Shown: positions 40,228 through 50,700 of the stretch, in pieces
How the letters are laid out: every line of letters begins with the position of its first letter
How positions within the stretch are numbered: position 1 is the stretch's first letter
Origin: Symbiodinium natans
Taxonomy: Eukaryota; Sar; Dinophyceae; Suessiales; Symbiodiniaceae
Assembly: GCA_905221605.1 (NCBI GenBank)
Contig: CAJNDS010002203.1
Span: 1-51,000, forward strand
Length of the DNA stretch: 51,000 nt
Direction of reading: 5' to 3'
Notes under the pieces: model-generated
The model's database searches: none
The model's input: the letters and a program-made list of their open reading frames with translations, nothing else
Told to the model about the DNA's origin: nothing
Program-made: the position numbers and the translations under genes

Positions 40228-40344
40228 GGGGGAGGGGGGTGGGGGGGGGGTGGGGGGGGGGGGGGGGGTTTGGGGGGGTGGGGGTTTGGGGGGGGGGGGG
40301 TTTTGGGGGGGTGGGGGGGGGGGGGGTGGTGGGGGGGGGGGTGG
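40228..40344 (+). repeat. 115-bp G-rich tract
   Basis: G runs with single T or TTT interruptions, like the tract at 14090. Confidence 0.95.
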
Positions 40345-40950
40345 CAAAGGGCCCAAAGCTCCATGTGTAAATCCTCCCGTGCAACCCTAGGGTTTAGGGT
40401 TCAGGGTTACCGGACTGTTTGTGTGACGCTATAGGTTTGCTGCACAGACCCTTTCTTGGCCCTATCAACCCTAAACGCCAAACCCGAACAACGTGCGAAA
40501 TTGAAAGAAAGAAAGAAAAAAAGAAAGACATGAAGAAACATGCTAGGCGGTCACAGTGCACATGCTTCCGTACACGTAGCTGGTCCTAGGGTATATACGA
40601 GATTACCACGGCATCAGAGGTTTGACGAAGTCTTGGGGACAAAGCTCGCTTGTGGATGGCTCGCCCACGAAGGTACCGCTGGTCTCATTGGCTTCGAGCC
40701 CCGTCACGGCCGCAACAGCAGCTGCGTACCTTACCCAGCCGGGTAATATCGGGTTTTTAATGATTAGATTAGGGTGTTGGGGGGTTATTTTCGTATATTT
40801 ATGAAGCTAAGGGAAGAGTATTCGTAAGTATTCCGACCCCTAGATTAATGTCGTTCGGCAACCAATGGACTACAAGTGTGCCCGGCTCAAGGGCCCAGAA
40901 CGGCTGAAGCTTCGCTTCACAGCAGTTGCCCCCCACCTTGATCCAAAAAA

Positions 40951-41036
40951 GAGTTTTTTAACGTTAAAAAACCCATTAAGGGCTTTTTAACGTTAAAAAA
41001 CCCTAAACCCTAAATGGGTTTTTTAACGTTAAAAAC
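40951..41036. repeat. Three copies of an AACGTT palindrome
   Basis: TTTTTTAACGTTAAAAAA occurs at about 40954 and, one base shorter at an end, at 40984 and 41020, separated by CCCATTAAGGG and by CCCTAAACCCTAAATGGG. Each is self-complementary, and the outer copies with CCCATTAAGGG/CCCTAAATGGG form a larger foldback. Confidence 0.9.
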
Positions 41037-41479
41037 CGACGGCAGCATCACCAAAACCCCCCTACTCTCCTAACGTGCAGTCATGTGCCCAAACCCAAGG
41101 AATCCCCCCGCACAAACTCGACCCTCAACCCCTAAACCCGTAAGCTGTGAACTGGGAGTCCTGTATTCATTTGTAGTAGAAGAGTAACTCTGAATCAGAA
41201 ACCTACAAGCTTTACACTGGAAGTTCTGGAGTATTCATTTGGCACTTCAGGGGGTTTCTCCTGAGGACTTCAAGTCGACCGGAATGGTTGAGGGTCGCCA
41301 GGTTTAGGATTTAGGGTTCAGAGTTGAGGGTCGCAGGGTTTAGGGTTTAGGGTGAAGGTTTCCGGAAAATTCTGGCTAGGTGCCGTTTTCTATTAGAGCG
41401 ACTACCAATCTTATCCTCTTCTAGCCCGAGGTAAGTACAGTATAAACGGAATCTCAACTGTTTCATTTGTTGTTTCGCT

Positions 41480-41730
41480 TTTGGGGCAACTGATGTTGCA
41501 TATTTCCTGCCGCTTGTTCTCCCTGTGTTCTGCCTTCAGGCTTTCCGCATTCTTTGTTCTTGGTTTGTGCTTGCTTCGTTCTATGCCCCCTTGCGTTCTG
41601 TTTTGCTTTGTTCTAGACCTCTTAGGCGTTCTGGCTTTGCATTGTGCTTGGTTCTGCGCCTTGACTCTATAGACACTAGGGGTGCTTTCTGGTGTCTAAC
41701 CCTTGGGGACTGTGATTCTTCATTTTTTAG
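41480..41730 (+). other. Degenerate TTCTG/TTTG-rich sequence with open frames
   Basis: Motifs such as GCGTTCTG, GCTTTGTTCT and GCTTCGTTCT recur irregularly. Two plus frames (63 and 69 codons) read as hydrophobic, cysteine-rich peptides, probably only because the sequence is T-rich. Confidence 0.4.
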
Positions 41731-41839
41731 GTAGCGGCTCAAGTTCTCTCAAGCGAGAGTGAATGTAGAGGCTGTCTTGTGGGAAAATACAGCTGCGGTT
41801 TCTACTCCTCACCCGAAATCCTCAACCTGAAACCACTTG

Positions 41840-42000
41840 CGCGGCTTACTAAACCCCAAACCCCTAGACCACCAAACCCGAAACCCCAAACCCAAAACCC
41901 CCAAACCCCATTCTCTAACCCCAAAATCCTAGACCCCAAAACCCCAAACCCCCAAACCCCAATCTCTAAACTCCAACACCCTAAACCCCAAACCCTAAAC
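41840..42000 (-). repeat. Degenerate CCCTAAA/CCCCAAA field
   Basis: Heptamer-like CCCCAAA, CCCGAAA and CCCAAAA units, with a block ACCCCAAACCCC(C)AAACCCC seen twice. Confidence 0.8.
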
Positions 42001-42021
42001 CGCAAACGCAAGAACTTCTAC

Positions 42022-43099
42022 AGCCCTTGTGTCAAAGCTCTGTGCGCCGATGTAGCGCTGAAAGCCAGCGGCCTGCCCACGGCTCAGGGTCGAGGGTTGT
42101 TAGGGTTCTTAGGGTTCAGGGTTTAAGGTTCAAGGGTTTAGGGTTTAGGTCAGGGTCGAGGGTTGTTAGGGTTCAGGGTTCAAGGGTTTAGGTTTCGGGG
42201 TTCTAGGGTCTTAGGGTTCAGGGTTTAAGGTTCAAGGGTTTAGGGTTGGGGGGTTTAGGGTTTCGGGGTTCTAGGGTCTTAGGTTCTTGGGGTTTTAGGG
42301 TTCAGGGTTGGTGGTGTTGGGGTGTTAGGGTGTTAGCGATTGGGGTTTTTAGGGTTTGGGGTGCTAGGGTGTTAGGGTGTTCGGGTCTTAGGGTCTTAGG
42401 GTCTGAGGATCTTAGGGTTTAGGGGTCTGAGAGTCTCCGCATCTTAAGGGTTCAGGAACAGCTGCTAAGCTACCATAAAGCCAGGCATGCTCTACTTTGC
42501 CAAAAAAACTTTCGAAGCCCAAACTGTCCCAAGCAAGCAAAGAGTTTTCGGGATGCGGGGGTTCAACTCCGGCTTCTGAGGTTTCCCAAACAGGTTTAGG
42601 GTTTGGGGTTTAGGGTTAAGGGTTAAGGGTTTAGGGTGCCTCTTCTCTTTCAGGATGGTGCCAAGTGCCAGCCTGGTACCCTCGCCCAGAGTCCCAGCTC
42701 TTAGCGCCAATCCTAAACCCAAAGCCATGCAATAAACCCACCCTAAACCTTAAACCCTTTTTGCAACTGGGACTTGGTGACTGCCAAACCCTAAACCCTA
42801 AACCCCTAATTAAACCCTGAACCGCAGTTGCTGTGCCTTGAAGGGGTACACCGTTGCCAGCGCCGCGCTCACAATGGCGCCTGACCAGCTCGGTCCGTGC
42901 AGATGCTAGCTGCCCTAAACCCTAAACCCTAAACCCTAAACCCTAAACCCTAAACCCTAAACCCTAAACCCTAAACCCTAAACCCTAAACTAAGGTTAGG
43001 GTTGAGGGGTGAGTACTTGCCGCAGCGAGACAGAAAGACCATGACCAAAGGATCCGCGATGTAAGAAGAGCGTTGTTCCTCCATCAGCCCAGGATCCAC
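42022..43099 (-). CDS. Gene G8 (partial): hypothetical membrane-type protein, three linked exons
   Basis: Exon 43099-43021 (after GGTTGCAG) starts VDPGLMEEQRSSYIADPLVM and ends FLSRC. A GC donor (G|GCAAGT) leaves one base. Exon 42880-42823 (after GGTCAG) completes Gly and reads AIVSAALATVYPFKAQQL. Exon 42082-42022 (after CCTGAG) completes Arg and reads RGQAAGFQRYIGAQSFDTRA, donor GTAGAAG. The joined VMVFLSRCGAIVSAALATVY is hydrophobic enough for a membrane span. The first intron is a (TTTAGGG)11 array plus about 60 bp. An optional exon at about 42715-42650 (AGTLGEGTRLALGTILKEK) would also keep phase. An upstream exon 43295-43211 (AAYAMACHAMWLNAVAEQAR) has good splice sites but does not match the phase of 43099. 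Confidence 0.45.
42100..42440 (+). repeat. Degenerate TTCAGGG/TTTAGGG/GTTAGGG field
   Basis: Many TTTAGGG-like units with duplications: AGGGTTCAGGGTTTAAGGTT and GGTTTCGGGGTTCTAGGGTC each occur twice. Confidence 0.85.
42912..42989 (-). repeat. (CCCTAAA)11 array forming an intron body
   Basis: Eleven perfect units between G8 exons 43099-43021 and 42880-42823. In RNA sense the intron is about 140 bp, more than half of it TTTAGGG. Confidence 0.95.
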
Positions 43100-43380
43100 C
43101 TGCAACCCTTGAACACATTGCAGTGCACTATAGCGCATGACCGTACCTTCTAGTATACTAGAGCATACCATGGTATACGAGGGAAGGGGCGACTCCTTAA
43201 AGCAAGGCACCTGGGATGGTCACGACCAGTAGGCCGCGCTTGCTCAGCCACTGCATTCAGCCACATTGCATGGCAGGCCATGGCATACGCTGCCGCTTGA
43301 TCGGTGTAGGGTTTAGGGTTTCGGGTTTAGGGTTTAGTTGACAGGGGCTTGAGGACCCTGAACCCTAAACCTTAAAGGGC

Positions 43381-44790
43381 TTAGGGACACCAATGAAGTC
43401 TTTGGCTCTCTGGATCTTCTTGTGTCGTTCTGCCTCCCCGCCTAGCTGACCGAAAGTCCACTTTGCAGTTTTGACAGAAGATCACAGATGCTCCCAGTTG
43501 GGCGCCGCTCACTCTACTGCTAGATGACCTTGTTTCATCTGGTTTGCGGGAGCTTACTGCTGGATGCCCTACACCCGCAAGCCCTTCACAGCATGTTCGA
43601 GGAACTGCAGCCGTCGGGTGCACATTTGGAGGTTGTTGGGAGCGCAACGCGCGCCAGACAAAAGGACAGCTAAAAACTACGTCTACATCCTTCCGAGAGA
43701 TTGCGGCTTGTCTTTGGGACATCCTGCTCTACCTTGCAACCCCAAACCCGGAGCCCTGAACCCTCACCCCTATACAATGGGATCGGGACCTTTAAGTCAG
43801 ACCAACGGGTCTACAGGGAGTTCGCGGGTCGGATTCCTCACCGGAATACAACTGAGGAATCTCAGGCTTCAACAAGAAGCGGTGCTTTCTTATTCTAAAC
43901 CCCTGAACCAGATGTTTAGGTTTAGGGTTTAGGGTTCCTTAGGGTAGCCTAGGGAATAGGGATGTTTTGGGGCTTCGCCCAATTGCAAAGCGCTAGGGCT
44001 TGGAGGTGGTTTTGGGTTCAGGGTTTAGGGCAATTTTTTGGAACTTCGGGCCCTCTTAACCCTAGACCCTTTTTCGGAACAAACCAAACCCTTTTTAAGC
44101 GTGGACTGAGGTCGGTGCCAGCACGAAGCAAACCCCAAACCCCTAAACCCTCAAACGCCTCTAGACCCCAAAGCCCTCTAGACCCGCATAGACCCCTGAG
44201 CCCGCACACCATACCCTAAACCCTAAACCCTAAACCCCAAACCCAGGTCACACCATCGAGGCCCGAAATCTCGGCACCTGCGTTTCCAAGACAGACTTGA
44301 CGACGTGAAAGATGGCTCGAGGCACCTCTCAAAGGGGTTCTGGGCTTGGGTGCCTTGTTTTTTTGTTAGGGTTTAGGGTTTAGGGTTTAGGGTTTAGGGT
44401 GTAGGGTTTAAAGTTTAGGGTGTTTTCGCTTGGTACACTTCTGAATTTGTGCGTTTAGGGTTTGGGGTTCAGGGTTTAGGGTTTTGGGGGGTGCACGGAG
44501 GCTCAGGGTGTAGTGGTTTACAGGGCTTTAGGGCTTGCAGGGCTTCTAAGGGTTTTAGTGGTCCAATGCGACGTGAAATTCTCCATTGAGGCTCCTCGTC
44601 CGAAACTGAACATGGAATATGTTTCCGGAGCCCTAAACCCCAAACCCTAAACCCCGGCGACGTCGTAGGGCCGTAGGGTTGGGGGTTGGCTTGGACCGTG
44701 TGTAAGGCGTCCGCGATCCCATTCTGCGAAGTTTTGCCGCCCGGCGGGTGCCGCAGCTCAAAACGCAACGTGCATGTCGTGGCGCCAGGA
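43381..44790 (-). CDS. Gene G9 (partial): hypothetical protein, three linked exons
   Basis: Exon about 44790-44697 reads TLRFELRHPPGGKTSQNGIA then DALHT, donor ACG|GTCCAA; its 5' edge is uncertain. Exon 44325-44278 (after TTTGAGAG) reads VPRAIFHVVKSVLETQ, donor CAG|GTGCCG. Exon 43689-43381 (after CGGAAG) starts DVDVVFSCPFVWRALRSQQP and runs 102 codons to TAA, containing ASVIFCQNCKVDFRSARR. All junctions are phase 0. An ATG also lies just upstream of the last exon in the same frame (43722), so that exon could alternatively be a separate 113-aa ORF. C-x2-C near the end suggests a possible metal site; that is speculative. Confidence 0.45.
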
Positions 44791-44809
44791 TAGGGTTGCG
44801 GAGGGCGCG

Positions 44810-44890
44810 TAAATATATAAATATAAATATAAATATAAATATAAATATGAATATGAATACAAATATAAACATAAATATAAATATAGCTAT
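44810..44890 (+). repeat. (ATAAAT)n AT microsatellite
   Basis: AATATAAATATAAATATAAA-type repeats; frames reading INININ are artefacts. Confidence 0.95.
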
Positions 44891-45119
44891 ATCAACAAAA
44901 AACATATATATTGGGGTGTGCAAGGCTTGGGGCTTATAGGGGCTTTAGACGTTATAGAGTTCCGGGCTTAGTGTTTATCGGGCTTTAGAGCTTCTAGGAG
45001 ATTCTGGGGTCATTTATTTCTCTGGGCTTTCTCGAGTTTAGGGCTTAATTATCGGGTTTGAGGCCCTATATAGGGCGTAAAGGCTTCTAGGGTTTAGGTT
45101 GAGGGGTTAGTGTGCATGC

Positions 45120-45765
45120 TTCTGGGCATCGCGTAGTCGGGCAATGTGCAGAAAGGTCACCCTCATTCACGAGCTTAGTTGCAGGTGAGAAGCCCCCAAC
45201 TAGATGAAATCATCGAGTTTCGGGATTCGGGTTTAGGCGCCCCCTACACCCTACACCCTAAACGCTTCACCCTACACCCTACCCAATATTTCAACTTGAA
45301 TGGGTGTGCGGAGTAGCTGAACTACAATCTGCCATACACCGTCATTTCTTTTAAGGGGTGTGCCGCCGGTATGCCCGAGGGGTATGTGGACTACTTCTTA
45401 GATTCATACGACAGAAAGTATTCATAACCTGTCAAGCGCTCAATTGGAAGCTTTGTTTCAGCAAGATGGGCTGCGCCGCTCAGGGTTTTTGTGGCTGTGC
45501 AAATGTAATATACATGCCTTGTGATCGCGTCTCCGGATGGGAAAAACATTCTTCTCGTCTGCTTCAAGACAGAAGTGGGAACAGGGTTTAGTTTTGACGA
45601 CATTCTCTTCAACTTTAGAATGCTTTCGGCTGGTGGGTTCAGTAAACCCCAAGCCAGCATCCGAAATCCTCGAAGTAGCAATGTCCATTCTTCCATTGTC
45701 CCCCAGCCCTGGCTAAATATTTTGCACTCTCTGACCCACATGACTCCTGCACGGGGATTTTAGGG
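45120..45765. other. Segment open in several frames on both strands
   Basis: On plus, TTTTAAG at 45355 precedes CAAGMPEGYVDYFLDSYDRK to a stop, a second frame is open for 77 codons, and 45521-45763 reads ASPDGKNILLVCFKTEVGTG. On minus, 45741-45391 (116 codons) and 45688-45458 are open. Coding sequence is likely here, but I cannot determine the strand. Confidence 0.3.
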
Positions 45766-45804
45766 TTTAGGGTTTAAGGGTTAAGGGTTTTAGGGTGATG
45801 GTCC

Positions 45805-46047
45805 TTATCTCAGATGTTCGGGAAACCGATCGCCCTTATTCCTGAACCTTCTCGTTTGCCTGGTCTCTTTGTCTGACTGGTGCTCGACTGCCACTTGGAA
45901 GATCGGTGTTCTGTACCTGCTAGAGGTGCCACTGACCCCGTCAAGACGCAAAATTTTGAAGTCCGAAAGCTCTGAAACCCTAAAGCCCTCAAGACATGCA
46001 GCAGCGTTGGATGTCCTTCCTGCGAAGCACAGACTGTGCAACCCCAA
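45805..46047 (-). other. 80-codon minus frame, unassigned
   Basis: It reads GVSGTSSRYRTPIFQVAVEH in the middle and lies between TTTAGGG (left) and CCCTAAA (right). An overlapping minus frame and a plus frame are also open. The composition is protein-like but there is no splice support. Confidence 0.25.
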
Positions 46048-46400
46048 ACCCTGAACCCTAATCCCTAAACCCTGCTGAGATCAAAACCTGCCCCTGTTAC
46101 AACTCCAAAGGCCACGGTTCAAGAAGCCTTTAGTGAGCTGGTTTCTTGGACAGGTTTAGGGTTGAAAAATAGGGTTTAGGGTTTAGGGTTTAGCAGATTT
46201 TTCTGGTTGGTACTAGCAGAGCAGCAAGTCAGCACAGCAGTTTATGGGCAACAGTTGCCGGAGATACAAAGCGACTACGTGCCCGAACTCAATGCTATCT
46301 TCGGAGCAGTCTAAGCGGCTAGCGGCGTGCTGTTGTGTGCGCGTTGTTTCCGTCGCAGTTGAGCAATGGCTTTCAGACACGCTTGGGGGAAGGTTGGCAA

Positions 46401-46501
46401 TTGGGATGTTCCCCTATACTAACAGTCCATAATAGGGATTAGAGTACCCCCCCCAGTATCATCCCCATTAAGGACTGTTCGTAGAAGGGGGAACACCCCA
46501 A
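46401..46501. mobile_element. M2 MITE with perfect 8-bp target-site duplication
   Basis: The ends are TTGGGATGTTCCCC and GGGGGAACACCCCAA, inverted with one mismatch. GTTGGCAA flanks it on both sides. An 8-bp duplication is typical of hAT-superfamily elements. It is non-coding. Confidence 0.92.
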
Positions 46502-46700
46502 GTTGGCAACAACATTTTTGCTGGAGCCGACGCATGGTCGAACAGAGATGCTGCCAGACGACTTTCGGGCGCAGAAGGAGCCCTGTGGTTCCCTTGCATG
46601 TTGGTTGCTGCAGGTAGAATTTCAAGGCATTCATCAGCAAGGGCAATCAGTGAATGAGCGGCGTTTTTTTATCTTGGTTCGTTGTTGCTCCCATGAGTTG

Positions 46701-46795
46701 AACCCTAAACCCTAAACCCTAAACCCTAAACCCTAAACCCTAAACCTACACCCTAAACCCTAAACCCTAAACCCTAAACCCTAAACCCTAAACCC
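46701..46795 (-). repeat. (CCCTAAA)13 array
   Basis: Thirteen units with one CCTACAC variant, lying 40 bp before the proposed acceptor at 46835 on the plus strand. Confidence 0.95.
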
Positions 46796-46879
46796 AAGAA
46801 TCTGCTGGACACCCCCGGCGCCTCTATGGCCGCAGAAGGCTGAGAGTTCCCACTTCTGCCGCCGCAATCTAGCTCGAGG

Positions 46880-47045
46880 CCTTTTTTGTTGCGGCTTTGG
46901 TTCCTTGTAGGGTTTTAAGGGTTTAGGGTTTCGGGCTTTAGGGCTGTAGGGTTTCAGTGGCTTTTGTTGCGGCTTTGGTTCCTTGCAAGGTTTAGGGCTT
47001 CAGGGTTTCAGTGGCTTTTGTTGCGGCTTTGGTTCCTTGTAGGGT
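46880..47045 (+). repeat. Triplicated block with telomere-like inserts
   Basis: TTGTTGCGGCTTTGGTTCCT occurs at about 46887, 46964 and 47018. TTTAAGGGTTTAGGG or TTTAGGGCTTCAGGG separates the copies. The first copy is the 3' end of the plus-strand gene. Confidence 0.9.
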
Positions 47046-47376
47046 GGCTTCAGGAATTAAGCCTAGGGGTTTCGGGGGGGTAACATATGGCGTCTGGTGC
47101 CTTGGGCTATTCACCTTTCGGGCAGCCTTTGCTTATGAAGTTGCTTTCTCAGTTTCGGAGTGCTGGCGAATCAGTTCAAGTCGCATTTGGGGTTCGCAGG
47201 GCCTTTTTGCCACCTCCCAACCACACCACCCCTCAGTAACAACAAACCCCAAACCTTCTCGATAGCCCTAAACCCTAAACCCTAAGCCCTAAACCCTAAA
47301 CACTATGCCACTCTCAACACAGGGCTTAGGGTTTAGGGTTGAGGGTGGGCGACTTGGAGGCTCATGAGGATACTTC

Positions 47377-47654
47377 TCACCCCAACTTTACCTGCACTTC
47401 TAAGCCCCCCCCCAAGTCCTGAAAAGTAGAAATGGGGGGGTATTTAAGTTCCCATGAAGCTCCATGTATCCCTGAACGACAGAAGCGCCAACAGTGTTCG
47501 ACTCCGCCGAGGCCATGGCTATCCAGGTACGCCTCGACGTCTTCGACCTCCTCGTCGTCCCACTCCATGCTTTGCCGGTCGCAAAACTTTGGTGGTTTGG
47601 GCTTGTAAGGTTTAGGGACTCTGCCGTGGAGTCGGTAGGTTCGGTCAAGAAACT
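47377..47654 (-). CDS. Candidate exon or small gene, 91 codons plus stop
   Basis: After GCTCTAAG the minus strand reads FLDRTYRLHGRVPKPYKPKP, then an acidic segment (MEWDDEEVEDVEAYLDSHG) to a stop at 47377. It begins 46 bp beyond the G10 stop. A second minus frame (47759-47400) and a plus frame (47494-47886) are also open. TTTTCAG and CAG|GTAAAG near 47415 and 47387 may mark a further small exon. Confidence 0.35.
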
Positions 47655-47700
47655 CTTAGAGCTTTTCGAGTTCTCACTCTGGATGTCGCACGGTGGTGTT

Positions 47701-50700
47701 TCAGTGGTGGCCCCCTTCGCTGGAGCTCTGTGCGAAAGAGCCTGTGGGGTCGAGCCCATATGCTCTCAAAGGTTTAGAGCTTGGGGTTGGGGTGGGCTTA
47801 TGGCGTGTAGTTCTGTCATGGACACCTGCAGATGTCTTCAGCATGTTTGTGTGAAGTCGCTGAAGCTTCGGGCCATGAAGGTGTGAACGTGTCCGGCTGT
47901 AGCGCAAGAGAGCATGTGTGGACTTCCCCCATGCTCGGTCGCTGCTAAGTCTGAGAATACCCCATGATCTTGACCAGGTTTGTGCATTTACCAATCTCCC
48001 AACAGCCCGTGAAAGCAACGGCAACTGCTCTGAGTCAGACACCGGTGACTCTTCCAGAACCTACAGTAAACTCCAGAAACTTGGAACATGGTTTAAGGAT
48101 GACTAGAGCTGGGATTCCCTTTAGTTTTCCTTTTGGGGTATGGGGATAAGGATGTTCTAACTTTTGGAGTTTACTGTGTAATCGGAATTCAAGGGGCCCC
48201 CCTGTTTTGATGTAACGTGGCTCAACAAGGCCCCGTCAGCTGCCTCCTGCCCATGCCAAGATCCCCCCCACAGCAAGACCCTAAAACCCTAAAACCCTAA
48301 AGCCCTAAAACCCTACACCGGGTGGGTCGTGACCTCACGCGATCCAGTGCCCTTTGCTGGAAGGCCGTGCGCTCCTCCGACGCCTCTTCTTGTTGGGGCT
48401 GATGGCTAGTCTTTGGGGTCAATGTCGAAGATGGTTTCAGGACTGAAGGGTTCACTATTTCTGAAGGCAGCTGCCTTAGGCCCTAGCTGTTGCCCTGCTT
48501 CAGTCATTTCAGTGTTCTTGCACCAAAAACCCAGGCCAGAGACACGGACTAAAGTCACGTCACTCACAACACCCTAAGCTCAAAACCGTACATCGCCCGC
48601 GAAACAAGGGGGTTTCCGAAATTAGGGGCTACCTTATTGGGGGTCCTTATTATAAGGGAATCCTACTATTAGGGGATCTAAATTGGGGGTCCGCTATTTT
48701 CGAAAACCTCCAAATCGAAAAACAAAGAGAAGGACATTTTGGCCGAAGTCTTACAATACTGCAGATCATGGTATACTAGTATAAAATTATGCCGAAATAG
48801 TACACTATTGCACAGTATACTCATGTCTGAGTGTGCTAGGCCAAACTGAGGGTTGCTCCATAGAGTTTAGGATTGTAGGGCCAAACCCTAAACCCTCTTT
48901 GTTAAACCACCATAAAGCCCTAAACCCTAAACCCTAAACCGTAAACCCTAAACCCTAAACCCTAAACCCTGCGGTCGCTCTCTAAGTCCTGGTTCTCTCT
49001 ACGCCCCAAAGTGCCGCAGTCCTCAAGTTGCAAGGTTCCTCAAAACCCTCCGAGCCGCTGGAACCTCTCTACGTTCTCCACAATTCCACACTTTCGATCT
49101 ATCTACTACTACAATGAAAAAATATGAAGTATGTTATTATGACATATCTACTATGTATCTTGTATATATGTATATATATATATGTATGAATGTGCTAGAT
49201 GACCACTAAACCCTAAAGCCTGAGCCCTAAGCCCCAAACCGAGCCCCCAAATCCTCACCTCCCAGCCCTCCAACCTCAACCTCTCAAAACTTAAACCCTG
49301 AAAAACCCAAAACCCAAAAAAACCTAAAAAAAAACCCTCAAAACCCTCAATGAACCTTAAAACCCCTTAAAAAAATCACAAAAACCCCAAAGGATCCGAA
49401 AACCCCAAAAAAACCTAAAATCCTGAACAAAACCTTTAACAAACCTAAAAAGAAACAACAAACCCTAAAACCCCAAAAAAATCCAAACCGCCTTGGTGAG
49501 TCGGCTTCGGAGCTCGGGCACCTCGCGCTCCAAGAACCTTTCCGCGCGCGAAAAAAAGGGTAGGGTTTAGGGTTTAGGGTTTAGGGTTCAGGGTTCAGGC
49601 TTCAGGCTTCAGGCTTCAGGGTTCAGGGTTCAGGGTTCAGGGTTCAGGGTTCAGGGTTCCGGGTTCAGGGTTCAGGGTTCAGGGTTTAGGGTTTAGGGTT
49701 TAGGGTTTGGGGTTTGGGGTTTCGGGTTTAGGGTGTGGGGTTTAGGGTTTAGGGTTTGGGGTTTGGTGTTGAGGGTTTTGGGGTTTATGTTTGGGATGTT
49801 GCCCCATATGCTAACAGTCATGAATAGGGATTCTACCAGGGGGTACGATCATCCCCATGAAGGACTGTTAGTATAGGGGGGGGGGGGACATCCCAAGGTT
49901 TTGTGTCGGAGCTGCGGGCGTCGTAGAGTGTAGGGTCCTTTAGGGTGGAGGTTTTTTTTCTCCCATTTAACGCCTTTCAGGGCCTTGTAGGGTCCCTTGC
50001 TTGGGGTTTAGGGTTCGGGGTTTAGGGTTTAGGGTTTAGGGTTAGGGTTTAGGGTCTGGGCTTGGGGCTTAACTGGGGCCTACGGTCTTTCAGGTTTTCG
50101 GGGTAGTCCATCACGCCTAGCTGGGTGTAGGGATCAGGGTTGGCAACTTCACCCCTAACCCTAAACCCTGCCCCTCACCCACCCCCCTTGAGCCTCCCTG
50201 AATAGAACATGTGTGGCCGGGGGCATCGGTGTTCAGGGATATCTACATGCTCGGGTACAAAGGCAGCAGCTTGAGGCAATGATTCCCTCCTCCGGCCCGA
50301 ACTATCATCAGAAACATGCTCGCTCGAAAGCCCAGAACCACAGACAAGCCCTCCTCCCCCCCCCCCCCCCCACACACACACACACAGAAGAAGCAGAAGC
50401 AGAAGAAGCAGAAGAAGAAGAAGAAGAAGAAGAAAAAGAAGAAGAAGAAGTAGAAGTAGAAGAAGAGTAAGCAGAAGAAGAAGAAAAATAATAAGAAGAA
50501 GAAGCAAAGCAAGAAACAGAAGAACATCAATGTGCCTCAAAAAAAAAGGCACCCGTCACTCTTCCGCCCTTGCTGAACGATGGGCACCTCGACCCGAGAG
50601 TAACCTAGGAATAAAGAGGGTGCCCTTTTTGGAACCTAAACGTCCAAAAAAAGGGAAGAAGCGCCTACTTTGGGTCCTAGGCCTAAACCCTAAACCCTAA

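Larger units (their letters stand above)
46244..46910 (+). pseudogene. Hypothetical gene with possible N-myristoylation start, interrupted by a MITE
   Basis: ATG 46244 begins MGNSCRRYKATTCPNSML. The frame runs to 46400, where a 101-bp M2 element (46401-46501) is inserted with target duplication GTTGGCAA (46393-46400, 46502-46509). Skipping the element and one duplicate leaves 157+104 = 261 bp, exactly 87 codons, with the frame continuing (LEPTHGRTEMLPDDFRAQKE) to donor CAG|GTAGAA at 46613. A phase-0 exon 46836-46910 (KAESSHFCRRNLARGLFC... TAG) follows GGCCGCAG across an intron holding (CCCTAAA)13. Gly2 and Cys5 fit an acylated N-terminus, as in many Ca-dependent kinases and G-protein alpha subunits, but no kinase domain is visible. 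With the MITE in place the frame stops within the element, so this copy looks disrupted unless the element is spliced out. A minus frame competes for 46813-46880. Confidence 0.5.

Noticed and set aside
39999-40364. Proline-rich 121-codon minus frame
   Set aside because: Most of it is the G tract read on the other strand.
46813-46880. Minus exon reading LELDCGGRSGNSQPSAAIEA
   Set aside because: Splice-like ends are present, but the plus-strand exon 46836-46910 fits the MITE-split gene in phase.
50175-50552. Leucine-rich minus frame and glutamate-rich plus frame
   Set aside because: Both are translations of the GAA and CA microsatellites.
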